DNA of 64,000 nucleotides from [Clostridium] aerotolerans DSM 5434 (GCF_000687555.1 NZ_JHWJ01000003.1:124001-188000), one strand, 5' to 3'. Positions 34,608 to 44,133 are shown, numbered from the stretch's first letter. Notes: generated by a model from the sequence alone, not told the origin. A program made the numbers and translations.

Positions 34608-35507
34608 TTAGAATGAAGGAACAACTGCTCCATCATACTTATCATTGATGAATTTCTTCACATCTTCACTTGTAAGTGCTTCTACAAGCGCTTTTGTCTT
34701 TTCGTTGCTCTCATCACCGGAACGAACTGCTACGATATTGCTGTAACGGGTTGCTGCCACTGATTTTGCATCTTCTACTGCTAAGGCATCGGATACCTTT
34801 AAACCAGCTTCAATCGCATAGTTTCCGTTAATAACTGCAACATCAACATCTCCAAGAGAACGTGGAAGCTGAGCTGCTTCTACTTCAATGATCTTAAAGT
34901 TCTTTTCATTTTTAACAATATCATTCTTAGTTGCTTCCAGTTCTACGCCTTCCTTAAGCTCAATGAGGCCATTGTCTGCCAGAAGAAGAAGTGCTCTTGC
35001 TTCATTAGAAACATCGTTAGGAACCGCAATCTGTGCTCCTTCTTTCAGCTCATCCAGGGATTTTGTTTTTCCTGCATAAATTCCGAAAGGCTCATAATGA
35101 ATGGATGCTGCGCTGACAAGAGTGGTTTTATTCTCTTCGTTGAACTGATCTAAATAAGGCTGATGCTGAAAATAGTTGGCATCCAGATCACCAGAGTCCA
35201 GTGCCAGGTTTGGCTGTACGTAATCGGTATACTCTTTTACTACCAGCTCATAACCTTTTTCTTTTAAAATATCTTTTGCTGCGTTTAAAATCTCTGCGTG
35301 TGGAGCTGGAGTTGCACCAACAACAATTTTTTCTAAATCGCCAGCTGCCTTTGTTTCATCGCCTGCTTTTGTTGTCTCTGCGGAAGCTGCTTCTGTCTTA
35401 GACTCTGCTGCTGTTGTTGTAGCAGTAGTTCCCTTGCCTGAGGAGCATGCAGTTAATGCACCTGCTAAAAGTACGGATGCGGTAAGAACATAAAGTGATT
35501 TTTTCAT
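34608..35507 (-). CDS. metQ: Methionine ABC transporter substrate-binding lipoprotein
   Basis: 299 residues. Signal peptide with lipobox (LLAGALTACSSG, Cys about 21), then a Thr/Ala/Glu-rich linker and the NlpA/MetQ domain (KIVVGATPAPHAEIL, DANYFQHQPYLDQF, VDVAVINGNYAI). It captures methionine outside the membrane for MetNI. Last gene of metN-metI-metQ. Confidence 0.95.
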   Translation of the reverse strand: MKKSLYVLTASVLLAGALTACSSGKGTTATTTAAESKTEAASAETTKAGDETKAAGDLEKIVVGATPAPHAEILNAAKDILKEKGYELVVKEYTDYVQPNLALDSGDLDANYFQHQPYLDQFNEENKTTLVSAASIHYEPFGIYAGKTKSLDELKEGAQIAVPNDVSNEARALLLLADNGLIELKEGVELEATKNDIVKNEKNFKIIEVEAAQLPRSLGDVDVAVINGNYAIEAGLKVSDALAVEDAKSVAATRYSNIVAVRSGDESNEKTKALVEALTSEDVKKFINDKYDGAVVPSF

Positions 35508-35554
35508 AATTTCTTCCTCCTTAAATTTTATATGGTAACGCCTGTGGCGGTTAC

Positions 35555-36220
35555 TTACTTAATTCTTTTGTCACTGACTCTGGAAAGCTTCATACCAGCT
35601 TCCTGAATAATCTGTACGATGATAACAAGGATTGCAACGGTTGCAAACATCATTGCTGTCTGATAACGGTAATAGCCGTATTTGATTGCAATATCTCCTA
35701 AACCACCACCGCCTACAAAGCCTGACATGGCGGAATAACCGAGAATCGTTGTTATGGATAAAGCCGCTCCCACTAACAGAGAAGGTTTGGCTTCCGGTAA
35801 AAGCACCTTCCATATAATCTGTAATGGTGAGGCACCCATGGATTTTGCAGCTTCAATGACACCTGCATCTACTTCCTTAAAGGAAGATTCCACGACTCTT
35901 GCAACGTATGGAGCTGAGGCGATGACAAGGGGCGGAATGACCGCACTTGCACCCAGAGTGGTTCCTACTACCATCTTTGTAATAGGAAGAACCATGATCA
36001 GTAAAATAATAAATGGTACGGAACGAAGAAGGTTTATAATAAGACCCAGGATTCTCTGAAACCAGGGAATTGGAAAAATTCCGTCTTTATCCGTTACAAT
36101 AAGTATGATTCCCAAAGGAATTCCGATTAAATATGCAAAAAAGGATGAGGTAAAGGTCATGTATAGTGTTTCCCAAATTCCTAATTTAAGCATGCTTACG
36201 GTAGCCGCATCAAATATCAT
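35555..36220 (-). CDS. metI: Methionine ABC transporter permease
   Basis: 221 residues, about five membrane helices, with the EAA loop EAAKSMGASPLQIIWKVLLPEA that contacts MetN. Its ATG overlaps the stop of metN by four bases (ATGA), so the subunits are translationally coupled. Confidence 0.96.
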   Translation of the reverse strand: MIFDAATVSMLKLGIWETLYMTFTSSFFAYLIGIPLGIILIVTDKDGIFPIPWFQRILGLIINLLRSVPFIILLIMVLPITKMVVGTTLGASAVIPPLVIASAPYVARVVESSFKEVDAGVIEAAKSMGASPLQIIWKVLLPEAKPSLLVGAALSITTILGYSAMSGFVGGGGLGDIAIKYGYYRYQTAMMFATVAILVIIVQIIQEAGMKLSRVSDKRIK

Positions 36221-37233
36221 AGATCCTTCACCTCCTCATGAGTTATTTTGGCTGTTTTTAAGTAATTTAATATACGGTTCTGGTCTAATTCATCCTCCGG
36301 AAGCTGGATTACCATCTGACCCATGGCAGTTCCGTTAATATCCTTTGTTTCCGCATGTATGATATTCACAGGAACCTTGCAGGCAAGGATTAAATTAGAA
36401 AGAACAGGTTCAAAGGAGGATCTTCCGTCAAAAGTAATTCTGACTCTTTTGGACTCTCCAAACTGAATGGCACGTTCTGTAGCCTCTCCTAAGATCAGCT
36501 GTCGTCCAATTTTAGACTTTGGCTCGGAAAAGATATCCGCTACGCAGCCTGACTCCGCGATGTGGCTTTGGTCAATGATTGCCACACGGTCACATATAGC
36601 TTCAATGACTGACATCTCATGGGTGATAACAACTACCGTTACCCCAAGTGTTTTGTTGATCTCTTTTAAAAGGCCGAGAATGGACTTTGTGGTATTAGGA
36701 TCAAGAGCACTGGTGGCTTCGTCGCAAAGAAGAATCTTTGGTTTCGTCGCTAAGGCTCTTGCAATGGCAACTCTCTGCTTCTGTCCACCGGAAAGCTGAG
36801 ATGGGTATGCCTTAGACCGATCGCTTAAGCCGACCATCTCAAGAAGCTCCATGGCTCTGTCTACCGCTTCCTTCTTTGAGACTCCCGCTATTTCCAGGGG
36901 AAAGCAGACATTTTGAAGGACATTCCTCTGGGCCAGTAGGTTAAACTGCTGAAAGATCATGCCCATGGACTGTCTTGCCAGACGCTGCTCTCTTGGCCGC
37001 ATGGCTGTAAGACTTTTGTTTTCAAAAAGCACAGTACCTGATGTGGGTACTTCTAAGTAGTTAATACAGCGGACTAAGGTACTCTTTCCGGCTCCGCTCA
37101 AACCGATTATTCCAAAAATCTCCCCCCGTCCTATGGAGAGATTAATATCATCCAATGCCTTAATAGGGCCGTTTGAAGTATGAAATTCTTTTCCGAGCCC
37201 TACCAGCTCAATAATTGGTTCTGCTGACTGCAT
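36217..37233 (-). CDS. metN: Methionine ABC transporter ATP-binding protein
   Basis: 338 residues. Walker A GLSGAGKSTL, signature [15 protein letters not shown], Walker B ILLCDEATSALDP and the switch His in VVITHEM. The C-terminal 80 residues form the NIL/ACT domain that binds methionine and inhibits uptake. Start behind AAAGGAA. First gene of the operon, directly after a leader with peptide ORF and terminator. Confidence 0.96.
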   Translation of the reverse strand: MQSAEPIIELVGLGKEFHTSNGPIKALDDINLSIGRGEIFGIIGLSGAGKSTLVRCINYLEVPTSGTVLFENKSLTAMRPREQRLARQSMGMIFQQFNLLAQRNVLQNVCFPLEIAGVSKKEAVDRAMELLEMVGLSDRSKAYPSQLSGGQKQRVAIARALATKPKILLCDEATSALDPNTTKSILGLLKEINKTLGVTVVVITHEMSVIEAICDRVAIIDQSHIAESGCVADIFSEPKSKIGRQLILGEATERAIQFGESKRVRITFDGRSSFEPVLSNLILACKVPVNIIHAETKDINGTAMGQMVIQLPEDELDQNRILNYLKTAKITHEEVKDL

Positions 37234-37259
37234 GTGTGTATTTCCTTTCTTTTAGATAC

Positions 37260-37293
37260 AAAAAGGCCGCAAGTCCTGCACAGACTTGCGACC
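37260..37293 (-). terminator. Attenuator in the metNIQ leader
   Basis: Minus-strand stem GGTCGCAAGTC (37283-37293) with GACTTGCGGCC (37265-37275, one G-U), loop of seven, then five T. It stands between the leader peptide and metN. Confidence 0.9.
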
Positions 37294-37355
37294 TGATAAT
37301 CTCCGCGTTAGCTGCTTCTTGCGAATTCAATCACAATCCATACAAATGAAAATCA

Positions 37356-37451
37356 TTATCGGTTTTTTACGCACTCTGACATACAACACATCATCATACA
37401 CATGTCGTTCTTCCGATCCATATTCATCTGCATAGCTTCTGAATGATTCAT
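37356..37451 (-). CDS. Methionine/cysteine-rich leader peptide of metNIQ
   Basis: A 31-codon ORF with 9 Met and 4 Cys (reading ..MQMNMDRK.. and then MCMMMCCM), starting seven to eight bases after AAGGAG and ending TAA. It lies between a consensus promoter and the terminator before metN, so it is transcribed with the operon. The codons most demanding for Met-tRNA (residues 17-24) precede the terminator. I infer a ribosome-stalling attenuator sensing methionine (possibly also cysteine) supply. It could instead be a small metal-binding peptide. I do not know a described example in this group. Confidence 0.7.
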   Translation of the reverse strand: MNHSEAMQMNMDRKNDMCMMMCCMSECVKNR

Positions 37452-37507
37452 GGCAGCTACTCCTTCCCTGATTCCTATAGTAAAAGTAGGAATTACTTCT
37501 GAGGCGT

Positions 37508-37536
37508 ATTTTACGCTTTCTTTTGGTATTTGTCAA
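37508..37536 (-). promoter_or_regulatory. metNIQ promoter
   Basis: Minus-strand TTGACA (37531-37536), 17-bp spacer, TAAAAT (37508-37513). A small hairpin ATTCCTA/TAGGAAT (37471-37493) forms at the mRNA 5' end. Confidence 0.85.
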
Positions 37537-37571
37537 TACTATTTTTGAAATATTGGCAAAAGTACCTTATA

Positions 37572-38975
37572 TTAGGAGCAAAGATCTACAATTACCTGTG
37601 CGAATATTTTGGCGCTTACTACAAGCTCCTCCACAACGGCAAATTCATCTGCTCCGTGCATACGGTTGTCTGTTTCCGGCATGGAAGCACCGAATGCCAC
37701 TCCATTTTTCAGATCATGGACATAAGTACCGCCGCCCATGGAGATGCATTCCCCTTTTCTGCCGGTGTAAGTTTCGTAAATCTGTAACAGTGTTTTTACA
37801 AACTCTGAGTTTCCGTCCACATGGTGAGGAGGTCTCATGGAGTCATTATGAAGAGTAAAGCCCTTATCTTCCATATTCTTCTTTACTACCTGAAGAACAT
37901 TTTCTTCGTTGGAACAGATGGGGCAACGGCTGTCAAAGGTTCCTTCCAGTCCGGTGTCTGTTACTTTTAATAAGCTGAATGCCAGAGTTAAATCACCAGA
38001 GATTTCATCTCCCATAGCGATTCCAAGTGATTTTCCACTGGTATCTCCATGAGGAATCAAATCATGAAGCCTGCGAAGCATGGTAACCTGCGGGCATTCT
38101 GCAAGGGGAAGCTTTAACAGGTAATAGAGAAGTCCGGTCAAAGCGTTGTTACCCTCTTCTGGAGTAGATGCATGAGCGCCTTCCCCGATAGCGGTTATGA
38201 TACCCTGGTCTCCTATCATCTCTATCTCATAACGAATTCCTGTCGTTACCTGAGTTTCATCCGCAACTTTCTTTAACAGTGCTTCTTCCACTCCAGCAAC
38301 AGTAGCAGATACCTTACCGGGAACCACATTGACTTTAAGTCCTGCTTCCAGCTTTACGATCTTAGGAAGTTGACCTGATGCCTCCCATTCTGCCGTAAAG
38401 TGACCAGCCAGACCGCCTTTTTCTGTATTCACCACTGGGAAAGCCCCATCTGGTGAAAATGTCATAGGCGCTTCTTTTTCCACAGAATAATAGTGGGCAA
38501 TATCGGAGCTTCCGCATTCTTCGTCTGTACCAAGAATCAAACGTACATTTTTACTGAGAGGAATGTTTAAATCCTTTACCGCTCTAAGGGCATAAAGTGC
38601 AGCTACTGCAGGTCCCTTATCATCAGAGGAACCACGGCCAAAAAGCTTTCCATTCTTGACGATGGGATTAAATGGCTCTGTTTCCTTCCAGCCTTCTCCG
38701 GCCGGAACTACATCAAGATGAGCCAGGATATCAAGCTGAGTCTCTTTGTCGTTTATATCCACAGTCCCAACATAATTGTCGTAGTTATTAATGGAAAAGC
38801 CGTAAGATTCTGCTATGGTCAAAGCTTCTGTCAGGGCTTCAAATGCTCCCGGGCCAAAGGGCATTCCTTCTTTATAAGGCATCTTTTCGCTGTTGATCCG
38901 GCACAGGGTGCAGATATCGTCAAGCATTTCCTGCTTATGGGCCTCTATATATTCTTCGATTTCCTTCTTATACAT
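37572..38975 (-). CDS. pepV: Sapep/PepV-family M20 dipeptidase
   Basis: 467 residues, metal-dependent dipeptidase of the M20 family. Metal and catalytic motifs: LAHLDVVPAG (His ligand, catalytic Asp), GRGSSDDKGP (bridging Asp), GTDEECGSSD (catalytic Glu) and SPDGAFPV. It likely hydrolyses dipeptides taken up by the cell. It follows yqeY by 16 bases in a prfC-yqeY-pepV run. Confidence 0.93.
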   Translation of the reverse strand: MYKKEIEEYIEAHKQEMLDDICTLCRINSEKMPYKEGMPFGPGAFEALTEALTIAESYGFSINNYDNYVGTVDINDKETQLDILAHLDVVPAGEGWKETEPFNPIVKNGKLFGRGSSDDKGPAVAALYALRAVKDLNIPLSKNVRLILGTDEECGSSDIAHYYSVEKEAPMTFSPDGAFPVVNTEKGGLAGHFTAEWEASGQLPKIVKLEAGLKVNVVPGKVSATVAGVEEALLKKVADETQVTTGIRYEIEMIGDQGIITAIGEGAHASTPEEGNNALTGLLYYLLKLPLAECPQVTMLRRLHDLIPHGDTSGKSLGIAMGDEISGDLTLAFSLLKVTDTGLEGTFDSRCPICSNEENVLQVVKKNMEDKGFTLHNDSMRPPHHVDGNSEFVKTLLQIYETYTGRKGECISMGGGTYVHDLKNGVAFGASMPETDNRMHGADEFAVVEELVVSAKIFAQVIVDLCS

Positions 38976-38991
38976 AAAAACACCCCTTTTC

Positions 38992-39444
38992 TTATTTCAT
39001 CATTGCTGCCAGAACTTCATTTACTACCTTGCCGTCAGCCTTTCCTTTTACCTTTGGCATCAGGACTTTCATGATCTTACCCTTATCCGCTGGTGACGGA
39101 GTTTCAATGCTAAGCTCAGCAAGAACAGAAAGAACGATCTCTTTGATCTGATCTTCTCCCATATCCTCTGGAGCAAATTCTTTAAATATGGAGATACGAA
39201 TGGCAGCTTCTTCTCTGATGTCATCTCTGTCAGCAGGTGCCAGCTCATAGGTTTCCTGGGTCTGCTTGATTTCCTTTTTCACAACTGCATTTGCCTCTTC
39301 TTCTGTGATAGGGGAATGATCCTTTTTATCAATCTCAAAATTTTTCAGTGCTGATAAAAGCATGGATAAAGAATCTTTTCTCGCCTTATCTTTTGCCTTC
39401 ATCGCCTCAACCATGGCTGCTCTTACTTCATCAATCTTACTCAT
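38992..39444 (-). CDS. yqeY: GatB/YqeY-domain protein
   Basis: 150 residues, all alpha, resembling the tail of GatB (KDSLSMLLSALKNFEIDKK and EEEANAVVKKEIKQTQETYE). Thought to bind tRNA or aid amidation, but function is uncertain. Between prfC and pepV. Confidence 0.92.
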   Translation of the reverse strand: MSKIDEVRAAMVEAMKAKDKARKDSLSMLLSALKNFEIDKKDHSPITEEEANAVVKKEIKQTQETYELAPADRDDIREEAAIRISIFKEFAPEDMGEDQIKEIVLSVLAELSIETPSPADKGKIMKVLMPKVKGKADGKVVNEVLAAMMK

Positions 39445-39467
39445 CGTACTTCCTCCTTAAAAATTTA

Positions 39468-41057
39468 TTAATTATGGCCAAACTCAGAAAGCTTAAGTTC
39501 TGGGTTACGTTCCAGTACCATTCCAATACTCCAGCTGTTTACAAATAGAAGCAGTGGATTGTCTTTTAAATCCTTGATCCGTTTCATATCGGATGTGCCC
39601 TGTATCTTAGCCACATCGATTTCATTTTTATTCTCGATCCAACGGATATATTCATAGGGAAGCTTCTCAAGCCTTACTTCCACGTTGTATTCATTTTCCA
39701 GACGGTAGGTTAGCACCTCGAACTGCAGTTCTCCTACTACACCTACAATGATCTCTTCCATACCTGTGTTAAACTCCTGGAAGATCTGAATGGCACCTTC
39801 CTGAGCGATCTGGTTTACACCTTTGATGAACTGTTTTCGTTTCATGGTATCCATCTGGCGCACTCTGGCAAAATGCTCCGGGGCAAAGGTAGGGATTCCT
39901 TCGTATTCAAACTTTTGACCGGATTTGCAAAGAGTATCTCCAATGGAGAAAATACCGGGGTCAAAGACACCGATAATATCGCCTGCATACGCCTCTTCCA
40001 CGATTTTTCTGTCCTGGGCCATCATCTGCTGTGGCTGGGACAGACGAAGTTTTTTATTGCCCTGGACATGATTCACTTCCATACCGGCATCAAATTTGCC
40101 GGAAACGATTCTCATAAAAGCAATACGGTCCCGGTGGGCTTTGTTCATATTGGCCTGAATCTTGAAAACAAAAGCGGAGAAATCCTCTTCAAAGGGATCT
40201 ACAACTCCAGTAGTCGTAAGCCTTGGAAGAGGAGAAGTTGTCATCTGAAGGAAATGCTGTAAAAATGTCTCAACACCAAAGTTTGTAAGAGCGGAACCAA
40301 AGAATACCGGAGATAAATCACCTCTGCTTACCCGATCCATATCAAGCTCGTCACTGGCACCGTCTAACAGTTCGATTTCATCCATGAGCTGACGGTGGAA
40401 GGATTCACCAATCAAAGCATCCACTCGCTCATCTCCTAAGGTGACCTCTGTGGATTCCACTTCTTTCTGTCCATTCATGGTTGCCTTAAAAGTAGTGATG
40501 GTTTCTTTGTAACGGTCATAAACGCCTTTAAAATCTCTTCCACATCCAATGGGCCAGTTGACCGGACAGGTACGGATACCAAGTACGTTTTCAATTTCGT
40601 CCATAAGCTCAAAGGGATCTCTTGCTTCCCGGTCCATCTTGTTTACAAAGGTAAAAATAGGGATATGTCTCATGACACAAACCTTAAATAGCTTTATAGT
40701 CTGTGCCTCAACACCCTTGGAACCGTCAATGACCATGACCGCAGAGTCAGCCGCCATTAGAGTACGGTAGGTATCCTCTGAGAAATCCTGGTGGCCAGGC
40801 GTGTCCAGAATGTTGATGCAGAATCCGTCGTAATTAAACTGCAGCACGGAAGAGGTGACGGAAATACCTCTCTCTTTTTCGATCTCCATCCAGTCAGAGA
40901 CTGCATGTTTTGCGCCCTTTCTTCCTTTCACGGTACCAGCAAGATTAATCGCACCTCCATAGAGCAAAAACTTCTCTGTCAGTGTGGTCTTACCAGCATC
41001 CGGGTGGGAAATAATGGCAAATGTTCTTCTCTTTTTTATTTCTTCCGCTATATTCAC
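39468..41057 (-). CDS. prfC: Peptide chain release factor 3
   Basis: 529 residues, translational GTPase that removes RF1/RF2 after termination. G1 SHPDAGKTTLTEK, effector region RGISVTSSVLQF, G3 DTPGHQDFSEDT and G4 FVNKMDRE are present, followed by the RF3 C-terminal domain. Full length. Confidence 0.97.
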   Translation of the reverse strand: MNIAEEIKKRRTFAIISHPDAGKTTLTEKFLLYGGAINLAGTVKGRKGAKHAVSDWMEIEKERGISVTSSVLQFNYDGFCINILDTPGHQDFSEDTYRTLMAADSAVMVIDGSKGVEAQTIKLFKVCVMRHIPIFTFVNKMDREARDPFELMDEIENVLGIRTCPVNWPIGCGRDFKGVYDRYKETITTFKATMNGQKEVESTEVTLGDERVDALIGESFHRQLMDEIELLDGASDELDMDRVSRGDLSPVFFGSALTNFGVETFLQHFLQMTTSPLPRLTTTGVVDPFEEDFSAFVFKIQANMNKAHRDRIAFMRIVSGKFDAGMEVNHVQGNKKLRLSQPQQMMAQDRKIVEEAYAGDIIGVFDPGIFSIGDTLCKSGQKFEYEGIPTFAPEHFARVRQMDTMKRKQFIKGVNQIAQEGAIQIFQEFNTGMEEIIVGVVGELQFEVLTYRLENEYNVEVRLEKLPYEYIRWIENKNEIDVAKIQGTSDMKRIKDLKDNPLLLFVNSWSIGMVLERNPELKLSEFGHN

Positions 41058-41152
41058 AAAAATAGTTCCTCCAATTATACGTCTAAGTCTTGTCTATTGT
41101 AGTATGATTCCAGTCATAAGTCAAGATTCACTCTTATAGAAGAAACCTTATT

Positions 41153-42340
41153 TTAACGGCAGAATATCTCATCCAGAACGCGGTGGGCCACCTCTTCCTT
41201 GGTCATCATCTCTAACTCCTGGTCACCATCCCTGGTGATCAGGGTCACGATATTCGTATCGGTGCCAAATCCAGCTCCTGCCATTTTTAAATTATTGGCT
41301 ACAATCATATCAATGTTTTTCTTTTCAAGCTTTTTCCTGGAATTCTCCAGCATATTCTGAGTTTCCATGGAAAAACCACAGAGGAACTGGCCTTCCCTTC
41401 GGTGCTGTCCGAGCCACAATAGGATGTCATCCGTCCGTTCCAGTTCAACAGCCATATCTCCATCTGTCTTTTTCGTCTTTTCCGTTCCTACCGTTTTTGG
41501 CCGGTAATCTGCTACCGCTGCTGCCTTTATGATGGCATCCTGCACCATATGGCAGTCTTTTACGGCATCAAACATATCTTTTGCACTTTCCACTTCAATC
41601 ACCTTTGCAAAGGGTGGTTTTTTCGTCTCTGTTTTACCAGTGACCAAAGTCACCTCAGCACCTCTTAAATATGCTGCCTTAGCTACCGCATAGCCCATCT
41701 TACCAGAGGAATGGTTGGAGATAAACCGAACCGGATCAATGGCCTCAATGGTAGGTCCTGCGGTAACCAGAATCTTCTTTCCGGATAAATCTTTGTTACA
41801 GGCAACTTCCTTTTCAATATAGTCATAAAGCACCTCCGGTTCCGGCATCTTTCCGGCTCCCGTATCTCCGCAGGCTAAGTAGCCTACCGCTGGATTAATA
41901 ATTTCCATGCCGTAGGAAGCACAGAGCTTTAGGTTGTCCTGTAGGATGGGATTTTCAAACATGTTGGTGTTCATGGCTGGTGCAATAATTTTTTTACACT
42001 TACATGCAAGGAGTGTGGTGGTAAGCATATCATCGGCCATACCATGAGCAATTTTTGAAATCACATTGGCACTGGCAGGTGCCACCATGACTACATCCGC
42101 AAGCTTTGCCAGGGACACGTGCTCCACACTATACTGAAAATTCCGGTCAAAGGTATCTACCAGGCATTTGTTGCCTGTTAAAGTTTCAAAGGTTATGGGG
42201 TTTATAAAATTCGTTGCATTCTGGGACATCATGACGTGAACGTTGCAGCCCTGTTTCATCAGCATACTGGCAAGTGATGCAATTTTATAGGCTGCGATGC
42301 TTCCTGTTACTCCCAGTATGATATTTTTTCCTTTTAGCAT
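41153..42340 (-). CDS. coaBC: Bifunctional phosphopantothenoylcysteine decarboxylase/synthetase
   Basis: 395 residues. The N-terminal flavoprotein CoaC domain has GVTGSIAAYK, the His in EHVSLAKLAD and PAMNTNMFENP; the C-terminal CoaB domain begins LVTAGPTIEAIDPVRFISN. It makes 4'-phosphopantetheine for coenzyme A. It is divergent from coaX, the kinase of the same pathway. Confidence 0.97.
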   Translation of the reverse strand: MLKGKNIILGVTGSIAAYKIASLASMLMKQGCNVHVMMSQNATNFINPITFETLTGNKCLVDTFDRNFQYSVEHVSLAKLADVVMVAPASANVISKIAHGMADDMLTTTLLACKCKKIIAPAMNTNMFENPILQDNLKLCASYGMEIINPAVGYLACGDTGAGKMPEPEVLYDYIEKEVACNKDLSGKKILVTAGPTIEAIDPVRFISNHSSGKMGYAVAKAAYLRGAEVTLVTGKTETKKPPFAKVIEVESAKDMFDAVKDCHMVQDAIIKAAAVADYRPKTVGTEKTKKTDGDMAVELERTDDILLWLGQHRREGQFLCGFSMETQNMLENSRKKLEKKNIDMIVANNLKMAGAGFGTDTNIVTLITRDGDQELEMMTKEEVAHRVLDEIFCR

Positions 42341-42424
42341 AAGCGCCTCCCGTTGTGTTTCGACTTAAAATGTGATACTCTACAGTATAGCATAAGAAAA
42401 AAAAGTTGGAAAGGAGTTCCCTCT

Positions 42425-43201
42425 ATGATTTTAGCCATTGATTTGGGAAACAGCAATATCGTCATAGGAGGTATCGACAATACCAGAACTTACTTTGTAG
42501 AACGTGTCACTACCAATCATGGAAAAACTGAGTTAGAATATGCAGTTAATATAAAAGATATTATGGAAATTCACAACTACTCTCTTTCTGAGATAGAAGG
42601 TGCCATTGTTTCCTCCGTCGTGCCGCCTCTTACTGAAGTGGTGATTACTGCAGTCAAAAAGATAACCGGAAAAACACCGCTCTTAGTTGGTCCTGGAATG
42701 AAGACCGGGCTTAATATAAAAATGGACAATCCAAAAACCGTAGGCAGTGATTTAATCGTTGATGCAGTTGCTGCACTAAAAGATTACCCATCTCCTATTA
42801 TTATTATCGATATGGGCACTGCAACCACCATGTCAGTCATTGACCAGGCAGGCAATTATACCGGCGGCATTATTTTTCCAGGACTTCGGGTCTCTCTGGA
42901 TTCCTTAAGCAGCCGGGCTGCCCAGCTTCCATACATCGGCCTGAATAACCCTACCAAGATTATCGGTAAGAACACCATTGACTGTATGAGAAATGGGATT
43001 CTTTACGGCAATGCTGCCATGATCGATGGAGTCATTGATCGTATGGAGGAAGAATTAAAAGCATCTGCCAGTATCGTTGCCACCGGCGGCCTTGCAGCTG
43101 CAGTGGTTCCTTTATGCCGTCATGAAATTCATTATGATGACGCACTTTTATTAAAAGGATTATTGATCCTTTATGAAAAAAATAATCAGGAAACGCTATG
43201 A
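42425..43201 (+). CDS. coaX: Type III pantothenate kinase
   Basis: 258 residues, ASKHA fold: MILAIDLGNSNIVIGG (phosphate 1), GADLIVDA-like GSDLIVDAVAAL, IDMGTATTMSVI (phosphate 2), ATGGLAAAV. First step of CoA synthesis; type III enzymes are not feedback-inhibited by CoA. Start at the ATG at 42425, eight bases behind AAGGAG; a longer frame lacks this match. Confidence 0.96.
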   Translation: MILAIDLGNSNIVIGGIDNTRTYFVERVTTNHGKTELEYAVNIKDIMEIHNYSLSEIEGAIVSSVVPPLTEVVITAVKKITGKTPLLVGPGMKTGLNIKMDNPKTVGSDLIVDAVAALKDYPSPIIIIDMGTATTMSVIDQAGNYTGGIIFPGLRVSLDSLSSRAAQLPYIGLNNPTKIIGKNTIDCMRNGILYGNAAMIDGVIDRMEEELKASASIVATGGLAAAVVPLCRHEIHYDDALLLKGLLILYEKNNQETL

Positions 43202-43235
43202 CCAAAAACTGGAAATAAAAATTAATCCGGCAGTC

Positions 43236-43263
43236 GTATAAAAGCCCTCGAATGAGTACATCA
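43236..43263 (+). promoter_or_regulatory. Possible sigma-F/sigma-G promoter of sigG
   Basis: GTATA (43236-43240), 15 bases, then GTACATCAT, which resembles the forespore -10 GGnnAnnAT. Weak motif; the position before sigG makes it plausible. Confidence 0.35.
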
Positions 43264-43300
43264 TTTCTTTAGAGAATAAAGATGATGCGGAGGGAAAGAT

Positions 43301-44077
43301 ATGTCTGGATATAAAGTAGAAATTTGCGGCGTCAATACTTCCAAACTGCCTCTTCTCACCAACGAGGAGAAGGAAGTTCTGTTCAAGCGTATACTTGAGG
43401 GGGATAAAAAAGCCCGGGAAGATTACATCAAAGGAAACTTAAGACTGGTTCTCAGTGTCATACAGCGATTTTCCGGCAGCAGCGAAAATGTGGACGATTT
43501 GTTCCAGATTGGCTGCATCGGCCTGATTAAAGCCATCGACAATTTTGATATTACTCAGAATGTCCGGTTTTCCACTTATGCCGTTCCCATGATTCTTGGG
43601 GAAGTGCGGCGTTATCTTCGAGATAATAACTCGATCCGTGTCAGCCGTTCTCTGCGTGATACCGCTTATAAAGCAATTTATGCAAAAGAAAACTTGATGA
43701 AAAGAAACTTAAAGGAACCCACCCTTATGGAAATCGCAGAGGAAATCGGTGTCAGCAAGGAAGATATCACCTATGCTCTCGATGCCATCCAAAGCCCTGT
43801 GAGCCTTTATGAACCTGTTTATTCTGACGGTGGGGACCCTCTTTTCGTCATGGATCAGATCAGCGATAAGAAGAATCTGGAAGAGAACTGGGTTGAGGAT
43901 ATCTCCTTAAACGAGGCAATGAGACGACTTCCGGAAAGAGAACGCCACATCATTGATATGAGATTTTTCGAAGGCAAGACTCAGACGGAAGTGGCAGAAG
44001 AAATTCATATCAGCCAGGCCCAGGTCAGCCGTCTGGAAAAGAATGCACTGAAAACCATGAAAAATTACCTTTCTTGA
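43301..44077 (+). CDS. sigG: RNA polymerase sigma-G (forespore)
   Basis: 258 residues. Regions 2 (DDLFQIGCIGLIKAIDNFD, FSTYAVPMILGEVRRYLRDN) and 4 (MRRLPERERHIIDMRFFEG, TQTEVAEEIHISQAQVSRLEK) match sporulation sigma factors, and the N-terminal MSGYKVEICGVNTSKLPLL is diagnostic for sigma-G. It drives late forespore genes. GGAGGG precedes the ATG. Unusually, it is convergent to, and separated from, sigE. Confidence 0.95.
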   Translation: MSGYKVEICGVNTSKLPLLTNEEKEVLFKRILEGDKKAREDYIKGNLRLVLSVIQRFSGSSENVDDLFQIGCIGLIKAIDNFDITQNVRFSTYAVPMILGEVRRYLRDNNSIRVSRSLRDTAYKAIYAKENLMKRNLKEPTLMEIAEEIGVSKEDITYALDAIQSPVSLYEPVYSDGGDPLFVMDQISDKKNLEENWVEDISLNEAMRRLPERERHIIDMRFFEGKTQTEVAEEIHISQAQVSRLEKNALKTMKNYLS

Positions 44078-44089
44078 TTCCTCCATAGC

Positions 44090-44122
44090 ATAAGCCCACC
44101 TTTGAGACAAAGGCAGGCTTAT
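44090..44122. terminator. Hairpin between sigG and rsiV
   Basis: Stems ATAAGCC/GGCTTAT and CCTTTG/CAAAGG with matching internal CA bulges lie between two convergent genes. No T-run, so terminator function is likely but unproven. Confidence 0.55.
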
Positions 44123-44133
44123 CCTACATAGTA

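Noticed and set aside
37260-37540. SAM (S-box) riboswitch before metN
   Set aside because: The conserved S-box core with its paired purine-rich junctions is not visible; the leader is instead occupied by a translated ORF and one terminator.
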